The notes under the pieces are model-generated. The model was not told the origin of the DNA and did no database searches. It worked only from the letters and a program-made list of their open reading frames with translations. A stretch of DNA of 64,000 nt from Diphasiastrum complanatum (Eukaryota; Streptophyta; Lycopodiopsida; Lycopodiales; Lycopodiaceae), in contig CM055114.1 in assembly GCA_029204225.1 (NCBI GenBank), positions 15,125,624 through 15,189,623 on the forward strand, written 5' to 3'. Below, piece after piece: positions 41,930 through 55,156 of the stretch. Both the position numbers and the translations under genes were made by a program. The first letter of the stretch is position 1, and each line of letters begins with the position of its first letter.

Positions 41930-42452
41930 TCACACGTGTGGGACGCCCTACACATGTACTTTTGATCTCCTAAGCCCAATAATACCATAAAGATCAAACT
42001 AGCATTGATTGACAATAGGAAAGCTGATCATACAAGAAATATTATTGTGTTACAAGCAAGATTTGTCAACAAAACATGAAAGTAAGTACAATAAATGCCT
42101 CAACTCGGCTAGCGAGAGAAAATAAAAGTACAAAACTCGAGTAGAGAGAGAGAGCACAAAGAGCTTAGTCTCCAAATTTGCATTACACACAAATTTCATC
42201 ATCTTCTTAATGAGAGTACATCACATATATATAGATCCATGGACTCTCCTCCTACTTTGAGTTGAATTGGAGTTGTGGCATGCAAAGTACAAATGGCAAT
42301 TCCTATGGTAGCTCGAGTTTCTACTTCTAACCTACCTTGAATATTTTATTCTAAGACGGGTCTTTACTAAGCCAAAAGAGCTCAATTCATCTTTGGCATT
42401 TTTAGGACCCCTACTTACAACATTAGATAGATTTTTCCAATATTTTGACACT
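41930..42452 (-). mobile_element. Probable 3' LTR of minus-strand copia
   Basis: It follows the RNase H frame on the minus strand: GTAGGAG then TGTCAAAATATTGG at about 42452. Contains a TATA-like ATATATATGTG and CTCTCTCTCTCTAC. The far boundary near 41930 is inferred. Confidence 0.5.
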
Positions 42453-42468
42453 CCTACTAAAAAAGTAT

Positions 42469-43095
42469 CTAATGTGGATCAAGCATCGATCTTGAGATAA
42501 GACCGAGATTAGATCTATGCTTTGAGAAGGCACTTTTGCAAAGTGGCTTTGTGAGAAGATTAGCAATACATGAAGATGTGTCAATGTGTTCCAAGTTGAT
42601 TTCACCTCTAATGAGCTTTTCTCTTACAAAATAATGGGCCACTTCTATATGCTTGCTTCTTGCATGAAAAATAGGATTGTTTGCAAGAGCTTGGGCCGAT
42701 ATGTTGTCACATTTGATCAAGGGAAGATCATCCTCTTTGATGCACTTTAGCTCCATGATTAACCTCTTGATCCAAAGCACCTCTTTAGTTGTTGTAGTGA
42801 GTGCTTTGTACTCGGCCTCACAAGAAGATAGAGATATGGTATCTTGATTCTTTGAAAGCCAAGACACAAGATTGCCTCCAAGAAAGATAGTATATGCATT
42901 AATGGACTTTCGATCCATTTTATCACTTGCAAAATCGGAATCCGAATAGCCAATAATGGTTAGATCTTCATTCTTGTACAATAAACCATAATCTTGAGTA
43001 GAAGATACATATCTTAGAACTCTCTTGGCCATCTTCCAAAGTTGGATCTTAGGATCTTGCATAAATTGACTCAATTTGTGCACACAATAGCTCAA
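42469..43095 (-). pseudogene. Copia RNase H domain, open but 5' truncated
   Basis: 209-codon open frame on the minus strand with the copia RNase H pattern: KMAKRVLRYVSSTQDYGLLY, GYSDSDFASDKMDRKSINAY, SSCEAEYKALTTTTKEVLWI, CDNISAQALANNPIFHARSK, HIEVAHYFVREKLIRG, and the C-terminal DTSSCIANLLTKPLCKSAF. The acidic residues of the active site (YSDSD, CEAEY, CDN) are present. RT and integrase are missing upstream, where a non-autonomous LTR element begins at 43443. Confidence 0.82.
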
Positions 43096-43442
43096 ATCGG
43101 GTGATGTACATAGACTATGGAACCTAATCGAGACTTATATATTCTAAAAATTGTGGTTAAACAAGAACTCTTGTGAATGTGGAGTGAGAATAACAAGATC
43201 AAAGGTGAATCAATAATCAATGAAGCTTTAGGAATGGACATGTCTAGCAAGAGACTTGAGACTCATAGTTTTCTTTTCTTGCTCAAGTTTGATGGTTATG
43301 CAAAGCAAAATTTGTGATTTTCTCTAGACCTCTTCTTTTTCCAAGATTATTCTTACTAGAAGATGTACAAGGCCAGTAATGCCCAGTAGAACACTTTTAT
43401 CTAGTTTGAAAATGAATGGGTAGTTGATGACCACCATGTGTC

Positions 43443-44970
43443 TGTGGAAATCTGCAAAATTGGACCAAGAATGGATCCTAAAATGATCCACAAGAGTGAT
43501 TGGATGTTAGATACAATTGATCTATCAATCTACACAAGATTTAGATCAATCTAGATCAAATTTAGATGAGAAAATCTAATAAGAACAATCATAAATGAAA
43601 GGGAATTGTACTTGCTGGTTTCACACGTGTGAAAACCTGTCAGAGTACGGACTCCAGCCTGAAATCAAAGTACAATATGATAGGAACTCAAAACTATCAA
43701 GAAAAATCAAGATAAAGGATCACTGATAGAAGCCCGTCTGTCTTTGAGATCCAAACAATCAAGAACTCTGAAATTAATACAAGAATTGCCTCCAAAACCA
43801 AGATTGGTGTTGCTTAATGATTATGGCCAAATGTGGCTCTATAAATACAAAAAGTGGGAGCTCGTGGTACTGATCATCCCTCTGATCCCACATGTATGAG
43901 GGTGCTTTGTCATGTGATGATTCATCATGCAAAACTGACACTTGGACAAAACCTTCTATTTTGAGCACCTTTGGTCCATTTTTCTTCTATGTAGAGAACT
44001 AGGAAAAACTCTTCTAGAAGTGAAACTTAGACTTTCTCAGCTTATTCCACACATCGTGAGCAGACCTCTACACATGGGATTTGACACTTAGTCTCATGAT
44101 GTGGCTTCATGCAATCTCTAGATTGATGCCATGTGCCTTATGCCCAAAAAACATGATTTTGGCCTTTTTAGCCAATAGAACTTGAATTAAACTGTATGTT
44201 TAAGCTATATGATTGTACTACATGAAAAGTACATTTATTACTCACGTGAGAACAGGCCCCACACATGTGTAATCATCCTATATACATAGACTTGGCCTTG
44301 ACCAAGCATAATTTTTGCATTTTTCACACTCCTCAAAAATCTAGCTTGATAAAAAACATATCGGATCTTGAACTTGACTCCATGGGCTGAATTGGTCTTT
44401 GTTGGTTCAAAAAGTGTTAAGATTAGCCAATTGCCTCCAAAATCAAGTTTGGTGTTGCTTAATGATTATGGCCAAATGTGGCTCTATAAATACAAAAAGT
44501 GGGAGCTCGTGGTATTGATCATCCCTCTGATCCCACATGTGTGAGGGTGCTTTGTCATGTGATGATTCATCATGCAAAACTGACACTTGGACAAAACCTT
44601 CTATTATGAGCACTTTTGGTCCATTTTTCTTCTATGTAGAGAACTAGGAAAAATTCTTCTAGAATTGAAAATTTGACTTTCTCAGCTTATTCCACATGTG
44701 TGAGCAGACCTCTACACATGGGATTTGACACCTAAAAATGATGTGGCTTCATGCAATCTCTAGATTGATGCCATGGGGCATATGCCTAAAAAACATGATT
44801 TTGACCTTTTTAGCCAATAGAATTTGATTTAAACTATATGTACAAGCTATATGATTGTACTACATGAAAAGTACATTTATTTCACACGTGGAAACAAGCT
44901 CCACACATGTGTAATCATCCTATATACATAGATTTGCCCTTGACCAAGCATAATTTTTGCATTTTTCACA
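43443..44970 (-). repeat. 3' LTR of the non-autonomous element
   Basis: 1528 bp with an internal tandem duplication. The second unit starts near 44422 (AATTGCCTCCAAAATCAAG) and repeats text from about 43784. Contains repeated CACATGTGTG motifs. Confidence 0.8.
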
Positions 44971-45162
44971 CTCCTCAAAAATCTAGCTTGGTAAAAAACA
45001 TATCGGATCTTGAACTTGACTCCATGGGCTGAATTGGTCTTTGTTGGTTCAAAAAGTGTTAAGATCAACCAATGAGCTTGATGTTGATCCAAAATCACCA
45101 TATCCATGATAGTGCTTCTTTGATGTAGACATGTTTGATGAACTTGAGAGCTTTGCACCATC

Positions 45163-46308
45163 CTAGCACCTCCAAAATTGATTTCTTCCAAATTTCATGT
45201 AGATGCTTGACCTTGAGGCTTCTCCTCCTTCATGTGCATGCTCCTCCATGAGGAAATAAAGATTTCTTCTTGTCTTATTAGGATCACAAAGATTTAACAT
45301 CATGTTACCACGATCTAGAGAATTAGACTCATCCAAATTGGCAAGACTATGCATGCTATAATAACAGAGTGTTTGCATCATATCTTCATGCTTGTTTACC
45401 ATGCTAATCTCAGATCCAATGAGGTTAAATATTTCATTATGGAGATAAGTGTCTTTAAAAGATGATTCACTTACTCTCATAAAGAGTTTACAATTTGCCT
45501 CAATGCAAATTTTCAAACTATGAGTGAACAAATCACTTTTGCTCTTGCATGACTCAAGAGCATACATTTGATGAAATAACCATTTGCTTTTTGATTGATT
45601 TAAAATCAATTTCAAAATTTTAAGAATATCATCTATGTTCTCAAGAGAGACTATATACTCAACTAGTATGTCTTTACTCCAATTTTGAGATACAATGATC
45701 TCACTAAAGCAAATTGATTCATCAAATGACATAAGAGAAGTAAGTATGAGACGTATACCACATGAGATATGCTTCTCTTTCCCTTGAAATGTGAGCCATA
45801 TGGGCTCAACCATGTTTCTTGAGTTTAATTTTGGAATTACAACTTGAGAAGGTCTCTCCTCCTCAATCCCTGGCACACTTGAACCTTGAGAAGGACTCTC
45901 CTCCTCAATCCTTGGCACACTTAAACCTTGAGATGACTCCTTAAGATCCTCTTCATGATGCTCCTTCTTGATGGAAATCCGAGACCTCCATGTCTCATAA
46001 TGATCACAACAATCATGACCATTCAATATGCGCTTCCTATGATTATCAAGATTACTTATGCTAGAAACATAAGTCCAAAAATCACCACAACTTGGCATGA
46101 TTTTTCTAATACTGAAATCAAAAGGTATTTCCATCTCAATAAGGCTAACTACTTGCTTATGGATATAAGTGTCCACTTTGGATTCTTCACTTATTCTCAT
46201 AAGAAGTTTACAACTTGCCTTTGAGATTGAAAACTTACAATTTTCATCTTTAGGAAATAAATTGAATTCATTCACCCCTATTGGATTCCACAATAACTCT
46301 ACCTCTTA
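45163..46308 (-). CDS. Unidentified protein carried by LTR element
   Basis: Open frame of about 380 codons; the first ATG is near 46200 (MRISEESKVDTYIH), giving about 345 residues. I recognise no family and no gag, protease or polymerase motif. Two internal copies of one unit are visible: CKLLMRISEESKVDTYIHKQ with SLIEMEIPF, and CKLFMRVSESSFKDTYLHNE with NLIGSEISM, about 240 residues apart. Between them is a short tandem repeat (SVPRIEEESPSQG, SVPGIEEERPSQV). The end is EASRSSIYMKFGRNQFWRC. The frame fills about half of the internal region and runs in the element's sense direction, so it may be a captured host gene or a strongly diverged element protein. Confidence 0.55.
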
Positions 46309-46309
46309 A

Positions 46310-47388
46310 GAGTTGGAATGAAATTCAAAATCAAAAGTTGTGATTCTTCTTTCTCACTAAGATATTGTGCTTCAAAGAGCTAATGCCACTTAGAAATATT
46401 TGATCACCTAGGAGAAGACAAATTCTCCACCAATACCAACACAAAATGAGCTTCTAGATCTTGCCGTCTACAAAGGAAGGAACTCTTAGAAAATTGGATC
46501 TCTCTCTACACATTTTCCATACACACCTCAATGAATTTTTTTCAAGCCTAACAATCACTCAAACAAATTGAGTAGGGTTGAAAAATGTGACTTGGATCTC
46601 AATCTCTTTTCTAGGACTCTCAATTGAAGCCAATCCACGTCAAATTCTTCAAAAGATTTGCATAGATGCTATATATGCACTAGAAACTCTCAAAGGTTTT
46701 ACTTGGAGGACAGATCCAAAGATGTTTTCTAGCAAATTGATGCTTCTAAACTTGACCCTATCACTCTTGAACAAATCTAGAGTGATGGTACAATGGATTT
46801 CAACCTCTCACCTTGCATATCAGCAATATTTCTCTCAACTTTGACATGTACTCAAAAAATCAGAGAAACACATTTAATGCACCTGAATCAAGCTTTAAAT
46901 TAAATTATTTGGATGATCTAACCCAAGAACAAATCATAGAAATAGAATCTCTATAGAAAAAGCTTGAATTTGCACTAAAAATCTCTAAATTTGGGTGTAT
47001 GAGTCAAATTATGCTATCAACCAAAATAGGTTCTGTATGGCCCCACACGTGTGGAAGTACACCTACAGCCTACAACAAGTTTTGGTACAAAAAAATTGAA
47101 TCTAGCTATCAATTCAAACTCTCTACCTCAAAATTAGCTAGTTTCCACAAACTTGCTAATTTGGGAGATTTAGCATGAAACTGAAACATAAGGCTCCAAA
47201 ACTGGTACTGTACATTCTAGCATGTGTGAAAAGTACCCCTGGAGCCCACAACAAGTTTTTGTCCATAAATTTTGAGTATACCTATCCTATCCAACTCGCC
47301 ACATCAAAATTAGCTAGTTTCCAAAAACTTGCTAATTTGGGCTTAGTTTTGGATCAACCCCATCAAATCTTAAATCCTCTTGTACTTG
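46310..47388 (-). other. 5' leader of the non-autonomous LTR element
   Basis: Between the 5' LTR primer site and the orphan frame. It contains further CACACGTGTG palindromes (47045, 47220 region) and a repeated phrase AAATTAGCTAGTTTCCA. No coding frame recognised. Confidence 0.5.
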
Positions 47389-47400
47389 GCTCTGATACCA
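47389..47400 (-). other. Primer-binding site of the non-autonomous element
   Basis: GGCTCTGATACCA on the plus strand is TGGTATCAGAGCC on the minus strand, complementary to initiator tRNA-Met, directly beside the LTR. Confidence 0.9.
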
Positions 47401-48877
47401 TGTGGAAATCTACAAAATTGGACCAAGAATGGATCCTAAAATGATCCACACGAGTGATTGGATGTTAGATACAATTGATCTATCAATCTACACAAGATTT
47501 AGATCAATCTAGATCAAATTTAGATGAGAAAATCTAACAAGAACAATCATAAATGAAAGGGAATTGTACTTGCTGGTTTCACACGTGTGAAAACCTGTCA
47601 GAGTACGGACTCCAGCCTGAAATCAAAGTACAATATGATAGGAACTCAAAACTATCAAGAAAAATCAAGACAAATGATGAAATTGACAAGAACTGCCTCC
47701 AAAACCAAGATTGGTGTTTCTTAATGATTATGGCCAAATGTGGCTCTATAAATACAAAAAGTGGGATCTCGTGGTACTGATCATCCCTCTAATCCCACAT
47801 GTGTGAGGGTGCTTTGTCATGTGATGATTCATCATGCAAAAATGACACTTGGACAAAACCTTCTATTTTGAGCACTTTTGGTCCATTTTTCTTCTATGTA
47901 AAGAACTAGGAAAAACTCTTCTAGAAGTGAAAATTCGACTTTCTCAGCTTATTCCACACGTGTGAGCAGACCTCTACACATGGGATTTGACACCTAATCT
48001 CATGATGTGGCTTCATGAAATCTCTAGATTGATGCCATGTGGCATATGCCTAAAAAACATGATTTTGGCCTTTTTAGCCAATAGAACTTGATTTAAACTA
48101 TATGTACAAGCTATATGATTGTACTACATGAAAAGTACATTTATTTCACAAGTGGGAACAGGCTCCACACATGTGTAATCATCCTATATACATAGATTTG
48201 GCCTTGACCAAGCATAATTTTTGCATTTTTCACACTCCTCAAAAATCTAGCTTGATAAAAAACATATCGGATCTTGAGCTTGACTGCATGGGCTGAATTG
48301 GTCTTTGCTAGGTCAAAAAGTGTTAAGATCAGCCAATTGCCTCCAAAACCAAGATTGGTGTTGCTTAATGATTATGGCCAAATGTGGCTCTATACATACA
48401 AAAAGTGGGAGCTCGTGGTACTGATCAACCCTCTGATCCCACATGTGTGAGGGTGCTTTGTCATGTGATGATTCATCATGCAAAACTGACACTTGGACAA
48501 AACCTTCTATTTTGAGCACTTTTGGTCCATTTTTCTTCTATGTAGAGAACTAGGAAAAACTCTTCTAGAAGTGAAAATTTGACTTTCTCAGCTTATTCTA
48601 CACGTGTGATCAGACCTCTACACATGGGATTTGACACCTAATCTCATGATGTGGCTTCATGCAATCTCTAGACTGATGCCATGTGGCATATGCCTAAAAA
48701 CATGATTTTGGCCTTTTTAGCCAATAGAACTTGATTTAAACTATATGTACAAGCTATATGATTGTACTACATGCAAAGTACATTTATTTCACACATGGGA
48801 ACAGGCTCCACACATGTGTAATCATCCTATATACATAGATTTGGCCTTGACCAAGCATAATTTTTGCATTTTTCACA
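47401..48877 (-). repeat. 5' LTR of the non-autonomous element
   Basis: 1477 bp, nearly identical in layout to 43443-44970, including the internal duplication joined by CTCCTCAAAAATCTAGCTTG to AAGTGTTAAGATCAGCC (about 48234-48335). Confidence 0.82.
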
Positions 48878-50340
48878 ATGTCTAGAGAAAGAGGATGTGC
48901 AGAATTACAAAAATCAAATACACCAATTGCCAAGTTTGTACCCTTAGAATTTTCCAAAAATATTTGGGCCTAAAATTCAAATTTAAGGGTACTATTCACA
49001 AAATCTATGCCAAATGCCAAAACCAAGGTTGAATCCTTATACTAGTTTCTCTTCACTATCATGCTACCCTTTGGATAGAAACCATCAAAACTTATAAATT
49101 TATGTGAGATTCAATCCTATCAATGCTATGCTTGTAGTCCTCAATAACATGACAAGCATATTGAAGATTTGGGACTTGACTAGTGTTGACTAGAGTGCTC
49201 TTGTTGTGGAACATATGGATGGAAATGAATGTGAGGGTATTCAACTGAGAATGGATGCCTATTAAGCAACATGATTGTAGCAAAGAGTCTAAACTTATAC
49301 TTATCAATAAAGATCTCATTTGATTAGAAACCAAATTTCTTATTTTTGTCGAGTGACATAATAGTCTAAATGTTTATCTTTTTTCATTTGTGTAATGTGT
49401 ATAGTTTTGATAGTAAAAGTGATTTCTTCAAGAATATGTCCTTTATTGGATTTCAATATGTATCATATTTAAGCTATTCAACCAATTTCATTTGTGGGTC
49501 ACATGCAAAAGAGTTAGTAAGTAACATGGCCTTCATGATTTATGACGACATGCCAATTGCATGATTTACATAACCATAACCTCTTGGTTTTCATGTTGAC
49601 AAGATGTTGTGGGTCACATGTGCAAGTGCTAATTAGTAACATTTCCCTCATTATTGACAACGACATGTCAATTGCATCATGTACATAACCATAACCTCTT
49701 GATTGCCATGTTGACAAAATGATGTCATGAAAGTAGCACCCCACAATGTTTTGTTGTCTCAAAGTCATAAAAATAAATATAAAAGTCCATCTAGAACATG
49801 CTTTGTGGGGCCTCCTATGTAATCTAAGCACATGAATGCTAAAGAGTATGGTACTACTGCTATAAGCATTGTTGGCTATAGATGACAAGTCAACTCTATA
49901 TGGACTTAATTTTGATTTGATCCATTAAAAGAGGACAAAAAAGAGCCTAATAGGAAAGACATCATATAAATGTTGATATCATCTTTAGACAACAAAATTT
50001 GGACAATGTTTCTAATGCATATCATGATTAAAAAAGAGTATCGAATTGAAATAACAAGAAAAAAAATTATATACTTGCTTAGCTATCAACTTTAAAAGGA
50101 TGCACTAATCAGCAAGTTTGTATGATGATAGAATTGTGAAATTGGATAACTAATCAAGTTATTTTGATGAATAAATGCCACTTTTGAGGCACATTGAAAT
50201 GTAGATTGTAATTAAAAAGAATAGGTTGAAAGAAGGGGGAGGAGAAGGCTCACCCTTGGTGGAATTCTAGGAACTTAGAGAGATAGATGATTTTTAACAA
50301 ATTTGAAGACTTCACGTTGGTGTATATGGCTATGAAAGCC
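48878..50340. other. Intergenic, one tandem repeat, no gene seen
   Basis: An approximately 114-bp unit is imperfectly repeated at 49494-49607 and 49608-49723 (GTGGGTCACATG to CCATGTTGACAA). No gene recognised. Confidence 0.55.
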
Positions 50341-50344
50341 TACT

Positions 50345-50893
50345 TTAATTTTATGCCATAAAAAAAGAACTACCATTCTTGGAAGACTTGCAAAGTGTCT
50401 TGGTAGTCAAGGAGTATTGACTAGCCAACATGAAGGCAAGGGGAGGTGCATCTCCAAACATTGATGGACTAGCATTCTTCATCAAGAGAAATTGGAAGGG
50501 TATAGCTATTGGAGGCAAAAAGACGAAGTCAAAGGAATAATGAGTATCTTTTTCATATGGTGGTAAGAAAGTCAAACCTCATGTCAAGTGTCTCTATTGT
50601 GGGGAGCATGGTATTATACCAATTATTTCTTCAAGAAGAATGAAGATCTCAATAGATGTGGCAAGCAAAGTACCTTCCTCAATGATTACAATAAAGATTA
50701 TTCTTTGATGTTTTCATTTTCCAATGATGTTTTAGATCCTTGGTGGATAGAAAGTGGGACTAGTCGTCAAATGACTAGTCATCGAGATTGCTTTTCTTCC
50801 ATGTCGTTTGATGATGGGTCTATGAATGTCATATTTAGTAAAAGTGATGTTACGATTCCAAAGAAGGAAATATACTATATAATCATATTGTGA
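50345..50893 (+). pseudogene. Copia gag-protease remnant
   Basis: Frames read LANMKARGGASPNIDGLAFF, then KPHVKCLYCGEHG (start of a zinc knuckle, broken), NYFFKKNEDLNR and DPWWIESGTSRQMTSHRDCF. The last is the copia protease site with the catalytic Asp replaced by Glu. Frameshifts and stops are frequent. Confidence 0.65.
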
Positions 50894-50899
50894 GTAGAG

Positions 50900-51700
50900 A
50901 TGGTATCTTTGATGAGGGAGATGTGTCAATATGTGATTAAGATCAATAACACATCAAGGATTTATGGTATGGATTAGAATAAGAGGCTCAAGCCTAGTTC
51001 AATACTTGATAGAAACAAGTCAATGACCTTATTGGGTCCTCATTTACTTTATCCTCAACAGTTTTTTTGATATCAACCACACTAGTTGCTACTTATAAGC
51101 ATAATTTCAAGCATTAGAGCGTGTCTGATTTTGAAACACTAACAATACTAGTGTTTACTACAAATTATAGTATCACTACACATCATATGTACATCATGTT
51201 TTAACCATAGAGACATAGTTGAGTTTTGGAGAAAAGTTCTTCTTGGTGTCTTTTTTTCACCAACCAAGACACAAGCATGGGTCCTTGTGCACACAATTTG
51301 GAGATTTGGCAAAACGCGGATGCTAATCATTAACAAAATTGATTCTTAGCATAAGCCCCCAAAACACACCAAGCTATAGATTCTTATAAAAAAACAACCA
51401 CTAAGTAAATCTTCCTAAATATTGAAGGTTTTTGTCAAATTGAAAGGAAAAGGAAATGAAAATAGAAAGAATGAGAATAAGATTTGTTTCTTAAAGTTTG
51501 AGGTAACTGAAAATGCAAAACTGACCTTGAATTCAAGGTCGTAGAAGTAGCCACTTAACAATTTTCATCATGGAAAATTATAATCTCTTCTATCAAAAGC
51601 CATATTGACCTAATAATCTAGTGTGTTTCTTCCAAAATTTTTCAATGTCAGAGTTAAGCTCTCTCCATGCATGTCTTTGATGATGAGAGATTGGGGGGAT
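50900..51700. other. No gene recognised
   Basis: AT-rich sequence between a copia remnant and the LTR element at 51703. Nothing supported. Confidence 0.45.
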
Positions 51701-51702
51701 TA

Positions 51703-52111
51703 AGTTACATTCTATGTGAAAATTCTGATCTAGTGGAGAGTGCAGATTAGAGATGCAATCATTGACTGATTGCCAACCATCGAAACCATGAACAACATCC
51801 ACAAGTAACAGAGTGATGGAGGAGCTCACATAAAGAAAAAGATCTCACAAAGCAAAAGCATCTTTATTACAAAGAGACTGATACATATACAAGTAAAGGT
51901 CCCCTTTGCATAGGGATGCCATGTGGCATAGACCTAATAAATGCATGAAATTCACTATTGGCCTCTATGTGGCATTTTAGGATATATACAGATAAACTCC
52001 CGTTATTGGCCCGGGACAAGCCCCCGGGCTGGCTTTTTAACTAAAGCCTACCAAACTAAAACAATACATAACTGTAAACTACAATCACAGTTGAGCTTAC
52101 TATTTCTAACT
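51703..52111 (-). repeat. 3' LTR of LARD-like element
   Basis: Copy of the 55157-55566 repeat with few substitutions; contains GGCCCGGGACAAGCCCCCGG and CATCTTTATTACAAAGAG. Confidence 0.88.
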
Positions 52112-55100
52112 TCCTCTCTTAAGCTCAAGTGTGGTTTAAGTATCAACCTAACTATACACTTATTACAGTATCACAATTGAAGCTTTTATAAATAAACCAA
52201 ATCAAATCTAAGCTCAAATGTGATAAGAGTATCGAAATAAAAATGTGTAGCCATGTCTTGGAGTGTTCGTATAGATCATATGCATTTTTCTTACTACTTG
52301 TACTCGATTCACACTCAAGTACACAGTCAAAGCACTTGACCACAAAGTATCAACCAAACACCATGCTCTCAACAAGAGTCTGCCACACTTTGAACTTGAC
52401 TTGTTCACCATCCAACTTGAAACACAAGCGGACCACGTGAGACACAAGACTCACACCGAGGAAACCTCACTACCACCATGAGATCATCATCCTCCATCTT
52501 ACTAGGCTAACATCCTATCAGATGCTTACAAGACAAACTCATAACGCTGATAACAATGAGCGACTATGGCTCAACCTGAGGAAATCTTACTGCCACTAAG
52601 ATTATACCCTCACCATAAAATCAGCTAGTAGACATGTCAACAAGTCACTGAGCATCAAATGAGTACTTTGTTTTTCTTTCAGTAGCGAATGCATAACCAA
52701 TCAAACTCCAACTCTGATCTACGTCTAGTCACAAAGACTCTCATGACAAAGTCACATGCAAGCAATCACATTCATGCAACCAACACAAATGACAAACATA
52801 TCAACTGATGATTACTGCTTGCTGAAGAAGATATCCTCTTGTACTATACACCTTTGTCATAGATCCACTGCTACAACAACCATGCATCCAAAGCTCCATG
52901 CATCTATCTTGAGATGTCCTCGAATGCACCATGTACCTCCCAGAGATACATCCCTGTCCAAGTGTCCTATCCAACCATCCATTCCACTTTGCCTTGCCTT
53001 GCCAGACTATCATTCATCCTTCATGCACCAAGCATACGATTCTACCACAAGGACTCTGATGAATCCCCTACATTTCATGAACTTTCTCCTGTAGGTTACA
53101 CGCTTTGACAAGCATCCACAAAAAATATGGATCACATATCAACTTGGACTACTCATTCATGCTTTTTATTTACCCAAAAGTATCCCAAGCATGAGATCCA
53201 CCACACTTCTATCGTGAAGTGTTAACAACTTGTCACCTCCAAACTTGTCAAAAGTTCCACCACCGCGCAAGCCTAACTCTACAAATTCTAGTAATCTACT
53301 TGCTAGCTCACTTTCATGAGTACTTGGTTAGATGTCCTCTTCGCATCACCACTTCATGAAATGTAGTCAAGTTACTAGGTCGCTTTCCAAATTTCCACTT
53401 TGGCTCATCCAGTTGACCTTTCAATTGACATCCTTCACCTTATGACCGCCACCATTGCATTGCCACCATTAAGCTAGTGTGAAAGTCTCCTCAACCGAGA
53501 CATTTCTCCCTTGCAAAGGCATGTGAAGCAGCCACAACCACCGAATATGACAATGCCCTTGTCGATTTTCACCTTGAGAGGCCCCCTCCAAGCGTCCCTT
53601 GAGCTTGGTTAGTTCGAACTTCCAAAAAGTTGAATCAGTAGACATGAACTATTTCACCATGTCCATCGGCATAATGCGGCACCATGCCTGGCTCTCTCCT
53701 GTGGTTGGTTTCCCTCTCTCAATTTCTGCTGATTAAGAGTTTCACAACGCCTCATTGCAAGTTTTCCGCATCTCCTAGCTTTCTCCAATGCAATTCTGCC
53801 CTTTCCACTCTCCCTCACAATATACTGTGCTTAGGCTCTTCAAAACTGCTTGAGAACCGCTTTAGAGGTCCTTGGCTATAGGCACACGCCCTTTTCCTAG
53901 CCTGCCCCGCAGACTTTTAGCCAAAAATTGGGCTTAATTTGGCACATAGGTCACCAAATAGCAAAAATCGTACCTCATTGGGTCACTCGTCTCCCGCTCC
54001 ATATTATGGTGTCAAGAATGCATCAAAATGCATTTCTCCCTTGATGATGTTGTCGCTCTGTTCGTTGGCTCTGTACAGGCTTTTACAAGCTCCAAAATGG
54101 CCCTTATTGGACTCCAAAAGCCCTCCTCTAGCCAAAGTTATCCACTTCCAAAGTGGCCTTAAGAAATTAGTTCAAAAAATGAACTGTTTCTTCCTTTTGA
54201 AGAAATCATGTCCTTCAAATCGAATGCAATTGAAGGCCACTTTTCCCTTCAATTCCCTTTGACCCTTTTCAAGCCAGTCTTCACCGTTGATCTTAATCCA
54301 ACGACTGTTCCAACTTGTGTTCACCTCCGTAGATCTGGATTGGTCCAGATCGGACGGATATTATTGCACCCGTGCATCAAAATGCACTCCTTCAGCCACA
54401 AAGCACGTCCAAGTGCTACGACCTCCCCCTCTCTCGTTGCGCACGCTGATCCAGCTCTCTTCTCTCCTAGATATGGTAGCAAGGGCCTCAGTCGCTCTAC
54501 TCAGCTCACTATTGTTCCTTCTGTGATCTGCGGCCACTCGCCCTACTAGCCCGACCCTGTGTGGATCTTCACAGCTCAAAGAATCATTTCAGATAATGAA
54601 AGATCTTTGCCTTTCTCTTCTCAAACCCTGGCTCACAATAACTTCCATATCTCTGAGATAGATTTCTCCCTCTAGTGCCCTACTGTATCTTCTTACAGTA
54701 GTAAAAACAGCTTCCTACAGAGAAAGATTCGAACTTTTTGCTCTGTAAACCCCGGTCTACAAAGACTAAGCTTTGTTGCATATATTTGGAACTGCCTTTT
54801 GATCAATTCCAGAGAATTGAATCTCCACAGCTACCCTAGCTGTCCAGCAACATATCCCAATCCTTGTTTGCAACAATCTGCTCTACAATTCCTTGAGAAT
54901 TGATACCGTTATGAGCACTTTTCCATCAGCTGCCTCATAGCCTGCTTGCTATGAAATTTTCTTAACTTCGATTTTGCAAATCGGCTTCATATGCACTGAA
55001 TCAAAGGGCTTTGCATCACCGATCACCCCAGACCATCCTGTACCCCCCGTACGGCGTCCTTACCGTTGCTCGGTTCTGATGCTATCGTCGATGGAATCAC

Positions 55101-55156
55101 TCTTCCAAGAGCTTCAATCGTGCACGTTCCTCCACAGCCTGAGGGCTCTGATACCA

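Larger units (their letters stand above)
43443..48877 (-). mobile_element. Non-autonomous LTR retrotransposon with an orphan open frame
   Basis: LTRs lie at 43443-44970 and 47401-48877, both TGTGGAAATC to TTTTTCACA on the plus strand. A primer-binding site at 47389-47400 (TGGTATCAGAGC on minus) adjoins the right LTR, making it the 5' LTR. The internal region (44971-47388) has no gag, protease, integrase or RT motif that I can see, but one long minus-strand frame (46308-45163). Flanks GTGTC and ATGTC match at four of five positions. The two LTRs share an internal tandem duplication, so this arose before insertion. Confidence 0.8.
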
